A stretch of DNA of 64,000 nucleotides. It comes from Idiomarina aquatica. GTDB lineage: Bacteria > Pseudomonadota > Gammaproteobacteria > Enterobacterales > Alteromonadaceae. How positions within the stretch are numbered: the stretch's first letter is position 1; each line of letters begins with the position of its first letter. The stretch is taken from NCBI RefSeq assembly GCF_003987185.1, contig NZ_PIPS01000001.1, positions 868,001-932,000 of the forward strand. Direction: 5' to 3'. Position numbers and translations under genes: made by a program. Under the pieces are notes generated by a model. It did not search any database and was not told the DNA's origin. It worked only from the letters and a program-made list of their open reading frames with translations. This document shows positions 52,410 to 63,270 of the stretch, one piece after another.

Positions 52410-55400
52410 TTAGAAGGTGTATTTAACACCCAACTTCAAGCGCCAAGTTGATTCTTCTGCTTCGAAGATGTTCCAGTCGCCGTAACCATAGAACGGGTCG
52501 GTGTACATGTAACGACCTTGGTCATCAAGACCAGCGAAGTCTACGATGGTTTGGTTGGTGTACTGCTGACGCAATACTTCGCCTTTTGAGCTGTCGATCA
52601 AGTTCAACAGGTTGTTGATGGTCACGTAGAAAATACCTTTATGACCTTCGGCGAATCCAGGAACTTCCTGCTGGAACTGGAAGTCCATGCTGGTAACCCA
52701 TGGTGAACGACCAACACCTTTCGGTGCAAAACCACCCGCGTACTTATCCAGGCCTACGTCACTGAAGTAAGCCATAACTTCTTCATAAGACAGTGGGCTT
52801 TCCGGGCTGAATGCTGGATCGTCAGCACCAGTCGGGATGTACGGCAGATAAGAACCACCGCCCTGGAAGTAACGCTGATCACCGAAGTCACCATCGTTAT
52901 ACAAGCCCATGGTGTAGCTGAAAGCTGTACCTGAACGACGGTTGAAGAACAAGTTGAACTTAGACGCATAACCGTCAAAGAACTCTTTGCTGTAACCTAA
53001 AGCAATTTTCAGGCTGTGCTCAACTTGATAGTCAGCTGTGCCAATAATGGCTTCGTTACGGTCACGTACGATGTTGTACTGATAGTTTGACGTCGCTGTA
53101 GAAGACGTACCAGGGTTACCCTCTTCGATGTCCTGATGCGTGTAAGCAGCATACATGTTGAAGCCGTTATCCCACGCTTTTGACAACGAGGTGGTGAACA
53201 ACCAGGCAGTACCTGTTTTGTCTTCATTCGTCAGTTGCAAGTCATAGTGACCTGTCGGTGCTGTTGGATCGCACGGTTCATAAATAGTGATTCCAGCAGC
53301 TGTTTCACCGGCTTCACAGCGAGAAATATCAACCCACTGGCTGTTGTCGGTCATCCACTTACGCGTCACTTCAGCGGTCGCCTGGAAGTCGTTACCGACG
53401 TTCGGGATGTCGAAACGATAGTCAACACCAACGCGGGCAATCCAGTCAGACGGGATGTCGTAGTTCGGGTCGATGCTGTTAGTATCGCCGTCACCAGCCG
53501 CCATGCTGTCCAATACGGCTTGTGGAATTTGCGCAACGTTTTGATCGTTTAGGTAAGCTTCTTCAGGTACCACGTCACGATCGAACTGAACCAAGGTGTA
53601 ACCGTCGTTAGAGAACGAGTTTGAAATCCAAACATTAGGACGGCCACCAGAGAAACGACCTAAGCCAGCGCGAACAACCATGTCATCGGTAGCAAACCAT
53701 TTGAAGTCCACACGCGGTAAGATGATGTCTTTGCCATCCAGGTTTTCCTGGTTGCTGTAACCATAACGGTCAACAAAGTTTTGGTTCAACGTAGGCTTGT
53801 CGTCTACCAGGTAGGTTTCGTAACGAACACCCAGACCTAACTCCATGGTGTCGCTCAGGTACCAGTTGTCTTGCACGTACAAGTTCAACATACCCAGTTC
53901 GAAGTTGGCCGCTGCGTCAGTCGCATCGTTGGTGTAAGCATTTTCATAGAAGAAGTTGCTTGCATTACCCGCTTCGAAGTCGTCGATTGAATCGAATGAC
54001 CAAGAACCCAGTGAGTTACGAACGAATACGTTATACACGTCAACGCTGTCGTATTCACCACCAAACTCGATTTCGTGGTCGCCGATCAAGTAGTCAAAAC
54101 GAGCGCCGATCTTAAAGTTATCGTTTTCAAGTTGGTTAGCATGACGGTTTGAGTCAGGACCAAAGTTGATGGTACCGCTTTCGGTACGAACACTGACGTC
54201 ACCAAAGTCTTTGGTTACCAGCCCAGAAATTGCTTCTACCGCTTTGTGGCTAACGTAGATCTCGCTTGATAAGTCTGCGCTCCAGTCAGAGAACAGCGAC
54301 AAACGAATCAAGTCCATGTTCTGCTGGTAGTTGTACCAGTTGGTGTCCAGGTTCAACGAGTTAGCACGGCTGCTAACGCCACGCAGGTTATTACCTTCGG
54401 TGCGGTTATAAGTCAGCGCCGCACGGTGGTCGTAGTTGATGTTCCAGTCTAATTTAACCAACAGGTTATCATTTTCAGTATCGCGAACGGTGTCCCAGTT
54501 ACCGATATCGATACCATACTGGCTTTGAGCGATTTGCTTAAGGCGCTCGTACTCTTCCAACGTTACGTTACTGTCGTTTGGCGCACCGGCACCGGCTGGA
54601 CCGTATTCGATTTGTGCGGGTTCCTGAGCGTTCTCGTAGTTTACGAAGAAGAACAATTTGTCCTGAACGATCGGGCCACCCAGCGCCAGGCTGTATGTGT
54701 CACGCTCGTAATCCAACGGGACTTCACGGTCGTTTGAAGGGTTTACCGGATCGCCGGCCCATGCGTCGCTCATGCGCTCATAGGTCAATGAACCGTGGAA
54801 TTCGTTCGTACCTGATTTGGTTACTGCATTGATGCGGCCGCCTGAGAAACCACCTTCTGACGCGTCAAATGGAGCGACGTCTACAGCGACTTGCTCAACC
54901 GCGTCGATAGAAATCGGTGAACGCTGCGTTGGGTAACCGTTGCCGTTCAGACCGAAGTCATCATTCACACCAACACCGTCGATTGAGACGCTGTTGTAAC
55001 GTGGGTTAGCACCACCAATACTCATTGGTGTTTCGCTACCTGACAACAGGTTTACGTATGGGTTTAAACGTGCAACTTCTTTCAAGTCACGGTTAAACGT
55101 TGGTGTGTTTGCAATATCGTCTTCGCCGAAGTAGCTGCTGCTACCGCTGTTGGACGAGCCGATGATCGCAGAACCAGAAACCTCAATACGTTCCATATCA
55201 ACAGCTTCAAGCTCAGCATTGATACGGAAAGGTTCGCCTAGTGACAAGTATACGTCTTCGTATACTTTACGGCCGTTCTCACCTTCGATAACGATAAGGT
55301 AAGGACCGCCAACGCGCAGACCTGAGTTAGAGAATGCACCCGCTTCGTTGGTTGTCGCAACAGAGCGTGTTCCGGTAGGAATGTGAATGATTTCAACACG

Positions 55401-55544
55401 TGCATTAGCGGCAACTTCGCCTGAAGCTGTAACTACGTTACCACGTACAACAGATGAAGTGTCCTGCGCCATAGCGCTGGTCGATAACCCAACAGCTAGC
55501 GCTAACGCAGCCGAAAGGCGACTCACTTTAAAATTCAACGTCAT
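52410..55544 (-). CDS. Oar-like TonB-dependent outer-membrane receptor
   Basis: The 1044-residue protein has the same plan as its neighbour: signal peptide (MTLNFKVSRLSAALALAVGLSTSAMAQ), carboxypeptidase-regulatory-like domain (VVRGNVVTASGEVAANARVEII, AGAFSNSGLRVGGPYLIVIEG), plug (TFNRDLKEVARLNPYV, RYNSVSIDGVGVNDDFG, RINAVTKSGTNEFHGSLTYERM), barrel, terminal GVKYTF. The pair shares many blocks, but the barrels have diverged, so they probably arose by an old tandem duplication with specialisation. Substrates are unknown. A terminator follows. Confidence 0.92.
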   Translation of the reverse strand: MTLNFKVSRLSAALALAVGLSTSAMAQDTSSVVRGNVVTASGEVAANARVEIIHIPTGTRSVATTNEAGAFSNSGLRVGGPYLIVIEGENGRKVYEDVYLSLGEPFRINAELEAVDMERIEVSGSAIIGSSNSGSSSYFGEDDIANTPTFNRDLKEVARLNPYVNLLSGSETPMSIGGANPRYNSVSIDGVGVNDDFGLNGNGYPTQRSPISIDAVEQVAVDVAPFDASEGGFSGGRINAVTKSGTNEFHGSLTYERMSDAWAGDPVNPSNDREVPLDYERDTYSLALGGPIVQDKLFFFVNYENAQEPAQIEYGPAGAGAPNDSNVTLEEYERLKQIAQSQYGIDIGNWDTVRDTENDNLLVKLDWNINYDHRAALTYNRTEGNNLRGVSSRANSLNLDTNWYNYQQNMDLIRLSLFSDWSADLSSEIYVSHKAVEAISGLVTKDFGDVSVRTESGTINFGPDSNRHANQLENDNFKIGARFDYLIGDHEIEFGGEYDSVDVYNVFVRNSLGSWSFDSIDDFEAGNASNFFYENAYTNDATDAAANFELGMLNLYVQDNWYLSDTMELGLGVRYETYLVDDKPTLNQNFVDRYGYSNQENLDGKDIILPRVDFKWFATDDMVVRAGLGRFSGGRPNVWISNSFSNDGYTLVQFDRDVVPEEAYLNDQNVAQIPQAVLDSMAAGDGDTNSIDPNYDIPSDWIARVGVDYRFDIPNVGNDFQATAEVTRKWMTDNSQWVDISRCEAGETAAGITIYEPCDPTAPTGHYDLQLTNEDKTGTAWLFTTSLSKAWDNGFNMYAAYTHQDIEEGNPGTSSTATSNYQYNIVRDRNEAIIGTADYQVEHSLKIALGYSKEFFDGYASKFNLFFNRRSGTAFSYTMGLYNDGDFGDQRYFQGGGSYLPYIPTGADDPAFSPESPLSYEEVMAYFSDVGLDKYAGGFAPKGVGRSPWVTSMDFQFQQEVPGFAEGHKGIFYVTINNLLNLIDSSKGEVLRQQYTNQTIVDFAGLDDQGRYMYTDPFYGYGDWNIFEAEESTWRLKLGVKYTF

Positions 55545-55959
55545 GAGTTATTTCCTGGTTTTCGATTGAGGGTTAAAACAAAAAGCAACGAGCGAAGGTT
55601 TATATCGCGTAAAGATGACAAATTGATGAAAGCTTTGAAAAACTTGGGATTTATTCTAAATACAGCAGGGGAGATAGAAACAGCAAATCGTGAATTTCGT
55701 TTTCCCCGAAAAGATGAGGAACCGCGGCACAACAACTGATTAGCCACCGGAAAGCTGACAACGAGACAGGCTTCGCGGGTGTGGTAAGAGTTCGTCGCTG
55801 TGTATGGAGCGGTTGAAATCATTAAGCTTTTGATACCATTTTATGACATTAATGTGTCAATTTGTGCGCGCATTTTAATTAATTAAGCAACGCTTGCCTA
55901 GTGCCAATTGAACCTTTATTGTAAAAACTTGTCGTAGCTTCCCCTCACAAGGCGTACTC
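55545..55959. other. Intergenic region between divergent TonB-receptor and EEP genes
   Basis: A 415-bp divergent spacer that must hold promoters for both sides. The stretch 55830-55930 is AT-rich (TTTTAATTAATTAAGC), suitable for a promoter. A short frame on the minus strand has no ribosome site and no family resemblance. No repeats occur here, unlike most other spacers. Confidence 0.5.
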
Positions 55960-57144
55960 ATGGGCTTTATGCGTTTTAACTTTTTTCTCTTGGCAGCACT
56001 TTTCATGGTTTCTTCTACATCGTTTGCGTCTGATCGCGTCCGGATAGCGACATTTAATGTCAGTATGGACGCCAGTAATTATGTCGATTATGAACAATTA
56101 CCCACAGTCACGGAGTCTCCGGTTCCGGCGCAACTGGCCAACGGCAATGAGCAAATTGCCGGCATTGCTGAGATATTGCAACGTGTACGTCCGGATATCG
56201 TGCTACTGAACGAGTTTGATTATGTCGAGCGCGAACGCGGCATTGACGTGTTCCTGCGTGACTACCTGGGCGCATCGCAGAACGGTCTGCAGCCGCTTGA
56301 ATACCCCTATGTTTACACCGCTCCGGTTAATACCGGTGTGCCATCGGCGTTTGATCTTAACCGCGACGGTGAAGCCACTGGCCGTGGTAATGATGCCTGG
56401 GGTTTTGGTTGGTATCCGGGTCAGTACGGCATGGTGATCTTGTCGAAATATCCGTTGGCTATCGATGACGCGCGCACCTTCCAACATTTCTTATGGCGCG
56501 ATATGCCCGGCCATCATGTCCCCAAAGTACCTAATGAAGCCGGCGAACTGACCGCTGAAAACTGGTATTCCGACGAGGTCATGGCACAGTTCCCATTAAG
56601 CTCTAAATCCTATTGGGATGTGCCAGTTCAGGTCGGCGAACGCCGTATTCATTTACTCGCTGCGCACCCAACACCGCCGAGTTTCGATGGTCCGGAAAAC
56701 CGTAACGGTATGAAGAACTTTGATGAAATTCGCTTAATCCGTGACTATCTGACACCAGGTGCTGATAACTACATTTACGATGACGATGGTGTACGTGGCG
56801 GTTTAGCCGCTGATGCCGCTTTTGTCATCTTAGGTGATCTTAATGCGGCACCGGGCGCCGGCGGCGTTGATGGTGCCATTGAGCAACTGCTTGAGCACCC
56901 CCGCGTGAAGGATCCTGCGCCGACCAGTAAAGGTGGTAAACGTCATTCTCCGGATATCGATGGCGCTGAGTATCACACCGCCGCCTGGCGCAAGCGCGTT
57001 GATTATGTGCTACCTTCAACGGACTTAACCGTTAACGACGCCGGCGTATTCTGGCCTATCAAAGGACAGCAAGGCTATCGCTTAATGGCCGAGCGCGGCG
57101 CATCCTCCGACCACCGGTTGGTGTGGGTGGATATTGAGATCTAG
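55960..57144 (+). CDS. Secreted endonuclease/exonuclease/phosphatase-family hydrolase
   Basis: The 394-residue protein has a signal peptide (MGFMRFNFFLLAALFMVSSTSFA) and an EEP (DNase I-like) fold: RVRIATFNVSMD, IVLLNEFDY with the metal-binding Glu, VILGDLNAAPG (Asp and Asn), and the terminal SDHRLVWVDIEI with catalytic His. It has a long insertion (about 85-140) between the first two. Secreted family members are nucleases, phosphodiesterases or phosphatases; the substrate is not clear. The ATG has AAGG seven bases ahead. Its TAG is the first triplet of a family A array, and xseA follows. Confidence 0.88.
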   Translation: MGFMRFNFFLLAALFMVSSTSFASDRVRIATFNVSMDASNYVDYEQLPTVTESPVPAQLANGNEQIAGIAEILQRVRPDIVLLNEFDYVERERGIDVFLRDYLGASQNGLQPLEYPYVYTAPVNTGVPSAFDLNRDGEATGRGNDAWGFGWYPGQYGMVILSKYPLAIDDARTFQHFLWRDMPGHHVPKVPNEAGELTAENWYSDEVMAQFPLSSKSYWDVPVQVGERRIHLLAAHPTPPSFDGPENRNGMKNFDEIRLIRDYLTPGADNYIYDDDGVRGGLAADAAFVILGDLNAAPGAGGVDGAIEQLLEHPRVKDPAPTSKGGKRHSPDIDGAEYHTAAWRKRVDYVLPSTDLTVNDAGVFWPIKGQQGYRLMAERGASSDHRLVWVDIEI

Positions 57145-57300
57145 GCGCTCCGCGCGATCTAGGCTCGCTGCGCTCGCGGTGTAGCTTGCTGCCTTCGGCG
57201 CAAGGGTCTAGGGGCTTCGCCCGTTAAACCGCGAAGCCCTATCCCGGCCGAAGGCCCTAAACCGCGCGAAGCGCCCAAACCGCGAGCAAAGCGAGCCTAA
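57142..57300. repeat. Family A array between EEP gene and xseA
   Basis: It opens at the TAG stop (TAGGCGCTCCGCGCGATC), then TAGGCTCGCTGCGCTCGCGG, GTAGCTTGCTGCCTTCGGCG and GGGGCTTCGCCCGTTAAAC, followed by inverted blocks to 57300. The same mixed module is at 32032 and 58704. Only about 15 bp separate it from the xseA ribosome-binding site. Confidence 0.92.
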
Positions 57301-57315
57301 AAAGAGGGAAAAGGA

Positions 57316-58641
57316 ATGGACATTTACTCGGTTTCGAAACTGAACAACGACATCCGTCTGGCGCTGGAGCAGCAGTTTGGTAATGTCTGGCTGGTGGGTG
57401 AGGTGTCGAACTTTGCTGCGCCGGGTTCCGGCCATTGGTACTTTACCCTTAAAGACGACAAAGCACAGATCCGCTGTGCGATGTTCCGTGGCAATAATCA
57501 ACGCGCTAAGATCCGGCCGCAGAATGGTGTCCAGGTTTTGGTGCGGGCACGGGTCACCGTCTATGCCCCTCGCGGTGATTACCAGCTGATTGTTGAACAC
57601 ATCGAAGATGCCGGTCAGGGTCTGCTGCAACAGCAATTTGAACAATTGAAAGTGAAACTGGCTGCTGAAGGTCTGTTTGCCAATGAACGCAAACGCCCGC
57701 TGCCGACGGATATTCGGCGGGTCGGCGTGGTCACCTCACCGACCGGTGCCGCCATTCAGGACATTCTGGCGGTGATGAAACGGCGCGACCCAAACGTTGA
57801 AGTGATCATCTATCCCAGTGCGGTTCAGGGTGAAGCCGCGATTCCACAATTAAAGCACATGCTGCACAGCGCCTTTGTCCGAAACGAGGTCGACGTTCTG
57901 ATTGTCAGCCGTGGCGGTGGCTCCATCGAGGATCTTTGGTGCTTTAACGACGAAGGGGTAGCGAGAATGTTGGTCGATGCGCCGATGCCGGTGATCAGCG
58001 CCGTTGGTCACGAGATCGACTTTACCATCTGTGACTTTGTCGCCGATTTGCGCGCCCCCACGCCGTCAGCAGCTGCCGAGGTGGTCACCAAGGACCGTAG
58101 TCAGACGTTGCAGCAGTTGCAGTCACTGCAGCAACGCCTGATGCTGGCACAACAACGTAAACTGACGCACAGCGCGCAACGCTTTCAACACCTGCAGGTG
58201 CGTCTGCAACAGCAACATCCGCAGCGCCAACTGCAACAACAGGCACAGCGCGCGGACGAATTGCAGGCGCGCGCAACGCGTGCCATGCAGGTTCAGTTGC
58301 AGCGCTTAATACAACGCCAGAATTATTTCCAAAGTCGCCTACAAGCGTTACATCCACAGAAGGATCTGGATCGTTGTCAGCGTCGATTAAGTGATGTGCA
58401 ACAGCGGTTAAACCCAGCAATTGAGCGATTGTTGAAGCAGAAAACAGAGCAGCAGCGCAGCTTGATGCAAGCACTGAACATTGTCAGCCCACTCAACACC
58501 CTCGACCGAGGTTACGCTATCGTTCGCGATAACAACGGCAACGTCATACGCGACAGCCAGCAAGCACCGCCGGGCACCGAGCTGGCTATTCGTTTAGCGA
58601 AAGGTGAGTTGAGGGCGGTCTCGGCGCTTCACGCGGACTAG
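57316..58641 (+). CDS. xseA: Exodeoxyribonuclease VII large subunit
   Basis: The 441-residue protein is XseA, the catalytic subunit of ExoVII, which degrades single-stranded DNA. The OB-fold N-terminus ([44 protein letters not shown]), the central catalytic part ([69 protein letters not shown]) and the long C-terminal coiled coil are all present. AAGGA precedes the ATG. Its stop TAG, in the context GGACTAGGCCCTAGG, begins the next array. It is convergent with guaBA, the usual neighbour. Confidence 0.96.
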   Translation: MDIYSVSKLNNDIRLALEQQFGNVWLVGEVSNFAAPGSGHWYFTLKDDKAQIRCAMFRGNNQRAKIRPQNGVQVLVRARVTVYAPRGDYQLIVEHIEDAGQGLLQQQFEQLKVKLAAEGLFANERKRPLPTDIRRVGVVTSPTGAAIQDILAVMKRRDPNVEVIIYPSAVQGEAAIPQLKHMLHSAFVRNEVDVLIVSRGGGSIEDLWCFNDEGVARMLVDAPMPVISAVGHEIDFTICDFVADLRAPTPSAAAEVVTKDRSQTLQQLQSLQQRLMLAQQRKLTHSAQRFQHLQVRLQQQHPQRQLQQQAQRADELQARATRAMQVQLQRLIQRQNYFQSRLQALHPQKDLDRCQRRLSDVQQRLNPAIERLLKQKTEQQRSLMQALNIVSPLNTLDRGYAIVRDNNGNVIRDSQQAPPGTELAIRLAKGELRAVSALHAD

Positions 58642-58818
58642 GCCCTAGGCTCGCTACGCTCGCGGTTTAGGCGCTTCGCGCGGTTTAGGCTCGCTGCGCT
58701 CGCGGTGTAGCTTGCTGCCTTCGGCGCAAGGGTCTAGGGGCTTCGCCCGTCAAACCGCAAAGCCTAAACCGGCGCAGCCCCATCCCGCCCGAAGGGCCCA
58801 TCCCGGCCGCAGGCCCTA
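58639..58818. repeat. Family A array between convergent xseA and guaA
   Basis: Both ends of this array coincide with stop codons: xseA TAG at 58639 and guaA TAG (minus strand) at 58816. It contains left-arm units, GTAGCTTGCTGCCTTCGGCG, GGGGCTTCGCCCGTCAAAC, and inverted blocks (AAACCGGCGCAGCCCCATCC, GGCCGCAGGCCC). It probably serves both genes as terminator. Confidence 0.93.
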
Positions 58819-60393
58819 TTCCCACTCAATCGTTGCCGGTGGTTTGCCGGAGATGTCGTAGGTTACCCGTGAAATGCCGTTGACCTCGTTGATGATGCGG
58901 TTGGATACCTTCTCCAATAGCTCATACGGCAGGTGCGCCCAGCGCGCGGTCATAAAGTCGATGGTTTCTACCGCTCGCAGTGCGATAACCCAGTCGTATT
59001 TGCGCTGATCGCCCATCACGCCGACCGACCGCACTGGCAGGAATACCGCGAAGGCCTGACTGACTTTGTGGTACCAGTCGGCTTTGTGCAACTCTTCGAT
59101 GAAGATGGCATCGGCCCGACGCAGTAAATCGCAATACTCTTTCTTGATCTCGCCCAGTACCCGTACACCTAAACCCGGTCCCGGGAACGGATGACGGTAC
59201 AGCATGTTGTACGGCAGGCCGAGTTCTAAGCCAATTTTGCGTACTTCGTCTTTGAACAGTTCACGCAACGGCTCAACCAAGCCCAACTTCATGTCTTCCG
59301 GCAGACCACCGACGTTGTGATGCGATTTGATCACATGCGCTTTACCGGTTTTGGAGCCGGCTGACTCAATGACGTCGGGATAAATGGTGCCCTGCGCCAA
59401 CCAGTCGACTTCGGTCAGTTTGGCCGCTTCTTCGTCGAAGATTTCGATAAAGGTATTACCGATGATCTTACGTTTTTTCTCTGGATCGTTTTCGCCCTTC
59501 AGCGCATCCAGGAAGCGATCTTCGGCTTTCACCGGCAGAATGTTCAGGCCGTAATGGTCGCCGAACATTTCCATCACCTGTTCGGCTTCATTTAAACGCA
59601 ACAAACCGTTATCAACAAAAATACAGGTAAGCTGTTCGCCAATGGCGCGATGCAGCAACATCGCCGTGACTGAGGAGTCAACACCACCGGACAAACCCAA
59701 AATGACTTTATCGCTGCCAACCTGCTCACGGATACGTTCAATCGCATCGTCGATAATTTGCTCTGGTGTCCAGTTTTTCTCGCAACCGCAAATGCCGCTG
59801 ACAAAATGTTCCAGCATACGCATACCCTGACGCGTATGCGTCACTTCCGGGTGGAACTGCACGCCGTAAAAACGACGCTCTTCGTCCGCCATCGCGGCGT
59901 ACGGGCAGTACGAGGTTTTGGCCACGGTGTGGAATCCTGCCGGGATGGCATCGACTTTATCGCCGTGGCTCATCCAGACATCCAGCAACGGCGCACCGGA
60001 TTCGCTGACCGCATCTTCAATGGCTTCAAACAACGGGCTTTTCTCGACCAGTTCGATTTGCGCGTAACCAAATTCGCGCTCCAGGGACCCCTGTACCGAA
60101 CCACCCAGCTGATGCGCCATGGTTTGCATACCGTAGCACACACCCAGTACCGGCACGCCGGCTTCAAATACGTAATCCGGTGCGCGTGGCGAACCTTGCT
60201 CGGTCACACTTTCCGGACCACCGGACAGAATGATGCCTTTCGGGGCGAAGTCACGGATGTCCTGTTCGTCAACGTCCCAAGCCCACAGCTCGCAGTAAAC
60301 GCCAATTTCACGGATACGGCGCGCAATCAACTGAGTGTATTGAGAGCCGAAGTCTAAAATCAGTATTCGATGATCATGAATGTCTTGAGTCAT
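58816..60393 (-). CDS. guaA: GMP synthase (glutamine-hydrolysing)
   Basis: The 525-residue enzyme, the same length as E. coli GuaA, makes GMP from XMP, ATP and glutamine. The amidotransferase nucleophile is Cys86 in LGVCYGMQ, with the His/Glu pair in VQFHPEVTH. The ATP-pyrophosphatase domain has the P-loop [13 protein letters not shown], and the C-terminal dimer domain ends [10 protein letters not shown]. It lies 37 bp downstream of guaB in one operon; the stop codon belongs to a repeat array. Confidence 0.98.
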   Translation of the reverse strand: MTQDIHDHRILILDFGSQYTQLIARRIREIGVYCELWAWDVDEQDIRDFAPKGIILSGGPESVTEQGSPRAPDYVFEAGVPVLGVCYGMQTMAHQLGGSVQGSLEREFGYAQIELVEKSPLFEAIEDAVSESGAPLLDVWMSHGDKVDAIPAGFHTVAKTSYCPYAAMADEERRFYGVQFHPEVTHTRQGMRMLEHFVSGICGCEKNWTPEQIIDDAIERIREQVGSDKVILGLSGGVDSSVTAMLLHRAIGEQLTCIFVDNGLLRLNEAEQVMEMFGDHYGLNILPVKAEDRFLDALKGENDPEKKRKIIGNTFIEIFDEEAAKLTEVDWLAQGTIYPDVIESAGSKTGKAHVIKSHHNVGGLPEDMKLGLVEPLRELFKDEVRKIGLELGLPYNMLYRHPFPGPGLGVRVLGEIKKEYCDLLRRADAIFIEELHKADWYHKVSQAFAVFLPVRSVGVMGDQRKYDWVIALRAVETIDFMTARWAHLPYELLEKVSNRIINEVNGISRVTYDISGKPPATIEWE

Positions 60394-60430
60394 GCTGTTT
60401 TTCGTTTCCTGTCGGATAAAAAGGCGCTAC

Positions 60431-61921
<1,491 letters not shown>

Positions 61922-61936
61922 TCATGTTGCGCGTGG

Positions 61937-61965
61937 ATTATACATACCGACGTCATTTTAAGCAA
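61937..61965 (-). promoter_or_regulatory. guaBA sigma70 promoter
   Basis: On the minus strand TTGCTT (61960-61965) and TATAAT (61937-61942) are 17 bases apart, 37-65 bases upstream of the guaB ATG. TGACGTCGG lies between the hexamers. The consensus -10 and ideal spacing mark a strong promoter. The family C array begins within about 20 bp upstream. Confidence 0.85.
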
Positions 61966-61979
61966 GCTCTTCTGCGCAA

Positions 61980-62247
61980 TTTTCGTGGGCGAAAATTGCG
62001 CTTGGCGCACCTTCCGGTGCTTGCTTGGCGGCGCGTTGCGCCTTGCTTGGCGTTCGCTGCGCGAACTTGCTGGGCGCGCTTTCGCGCTTGCGGTTTGTGC
62101 TCGCGCCTTTGGCGCTTGCTGCTTTGCTGCGCTCGCGCCTTTGGCGCTTGCTGCTTTGCTGTGCTCGCGCCTTTGGCGCTTGCTGCTTTGCTGCGCTCGC
62201 GCCTTCGGCGCTTGCTGCTCGCTGTAGCTTGCGCCTTTGGCGCAAGC
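61980..62247. repeat. Family C array with 32-bp tandem units
   Basis: Nested palindromes (GCGCTTGGCGCACC, GGCGCGTTGCGCCTTGCTTGG, GGCGTTCGCTGCGCGAACTTGC) precede four tandem 32-bp units (GCTCGCGCCTTTGGCGCTTG plus CTGCTTTGCTGC, about 62099-62226) and one family B hairpin (GTAGCTTGCGCC/GGCGCAAG, 62224-62246). It fills the divergent gap between guaB and metX; the guaB promoter lies just outside it. Confidence 0.9.
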
Positions 62248-62322
62248 CTTTTGGACGTCTAAACTTCTTGACAGCTAGAAATCTATTTGCGATCTTGCGG
62301 GTTCGGATAGTGAGGAGTTGAT

Positions 62323-63270
62323 ATGGTATTACCCGTTGGTCGTTCATTTTATACAAACACCCGCTTTGGTCGCGTGAAAGGGTTTCGCTACGCGGCTGAT
62401 AATGGTCGTGCTGATGCCCCGGTGATCGTCATTCAGGGCGGTATCAGTGCTACCGGCCAGTTATGGCGGCTGGATGGCAGCGGCTGGTGGCAGTCGCTGT
62501 ATAACGTGTTCGCGCCGGCCGAAGACGTGCAGGTGATCAGCTTTGATTATCTGGGCGGTGTTGGTGGTTCGGACACGCCGACGCAGCCACTGACGGTTAC
62601 CGAACATACTCAGGCCTATACCGACGCCCTCACGCAACTGGGGGTTGAATCCGTCGAAGCCTGGGTCGGTGGTTCGTTTGGCGGGGTGCTGGGCCTGCAT
62701 GCAGCGGCTCAACAACATGGGCCGGTCATTCGCCGACTGGCGGTTATCGGTGCCGCGCATAAACCTTCGATTCAGTCGGCGTTGTTGCGTTCGTTCCAGC
62801 AGCTGTTGCTGCAGCATGCAGAAAGTCCGCAACAGGGCGTGATTCTGGCGCGGGCGCTGGCCATGCTGACCTACCGCAGTGCCGACGAATTTGAGCAACG
62901 CTTTGCCAACAGCGATGACGCGCTCCAATATGTACTCGCGCAGGGTGAACGTTTACTTCGTCGCCACGGCAACCAGGCCAATACCTTATTTACCCATCTA
63001 ACACCGGCACTGAACGATTATCAGGTCGATCCGAAACGCATTTCATGCCCGGTTCAGGTGATTGGTTTCGCCTCGGACAGTATTGCGCCAACGGCACTGG
63101 TGGCGGAGCTGGAAGCCTTATTACCCCATTGTCACAGTTATTTATCCATCGAGACGCCTTATGGTCACGATGGCTTTATCAAGAACGTTGCTGATTATCA
63201 GCAGCCGCTTAGGCATTTTATTCCACCGTTAAAAACATCCCGATTAGAACTTACGGAGAACCCTTTATGA
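62323..63270 (+). CDS. metX: Homoserine O-acyltransferase-like alpha/beta hydrolase
   Basis: The 315-residue alpha/beta-hydrolase resembles MetX, which acetylates (or succinylates) homoserine at the start of methionine synthesis. It has VIVIQGGISATGQLWR in place of the oxyanion segment, FDYLGGVGGSDTP, the nucleophile elbow GGSFGGVLGLHAA, and a late SIETPYGHDGFIKN with the catalytic His. It is about 60 residues shorter than typical MetX, mostly in the lid, so acyl-donor preference is uncertain. It is coupled by ATGA to metY. Confidence 0.82.
   Translation: MVLPVGRSFYTNTRFGRVKGFRYAADNGRADAPVIVIQGGISATGQLWRLDGSGWWQSLYNVFAPAEDVQVISFDYLGGVGGSDTPTQPLTVTEHTQAYTDALTQLGVESVEAWVGGSFGGVLGLHAAAQQHGPVIRRLAVIGAAHKPSIQSALLRSFQQLLLQHAESPQQGVILARALAMLTYRSADEFEQRFANSDDALQYVLAQGERLLRRHGNQANTLFTHLTPALNDYQVDPKRISCPVQVIGFASDSIAPTALVAELEALLPHCHSYLSIETPYGHDGFIKNVADYQQPLRHFIPPLKTSRLELTENPL

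Noticed and set aside
55541-55822. Possible 93-residue gene on the minus strand
   Set aside because: No ribosome-binding site, no recognisable domain, and it overlaps the promoter region of the receptor gene.
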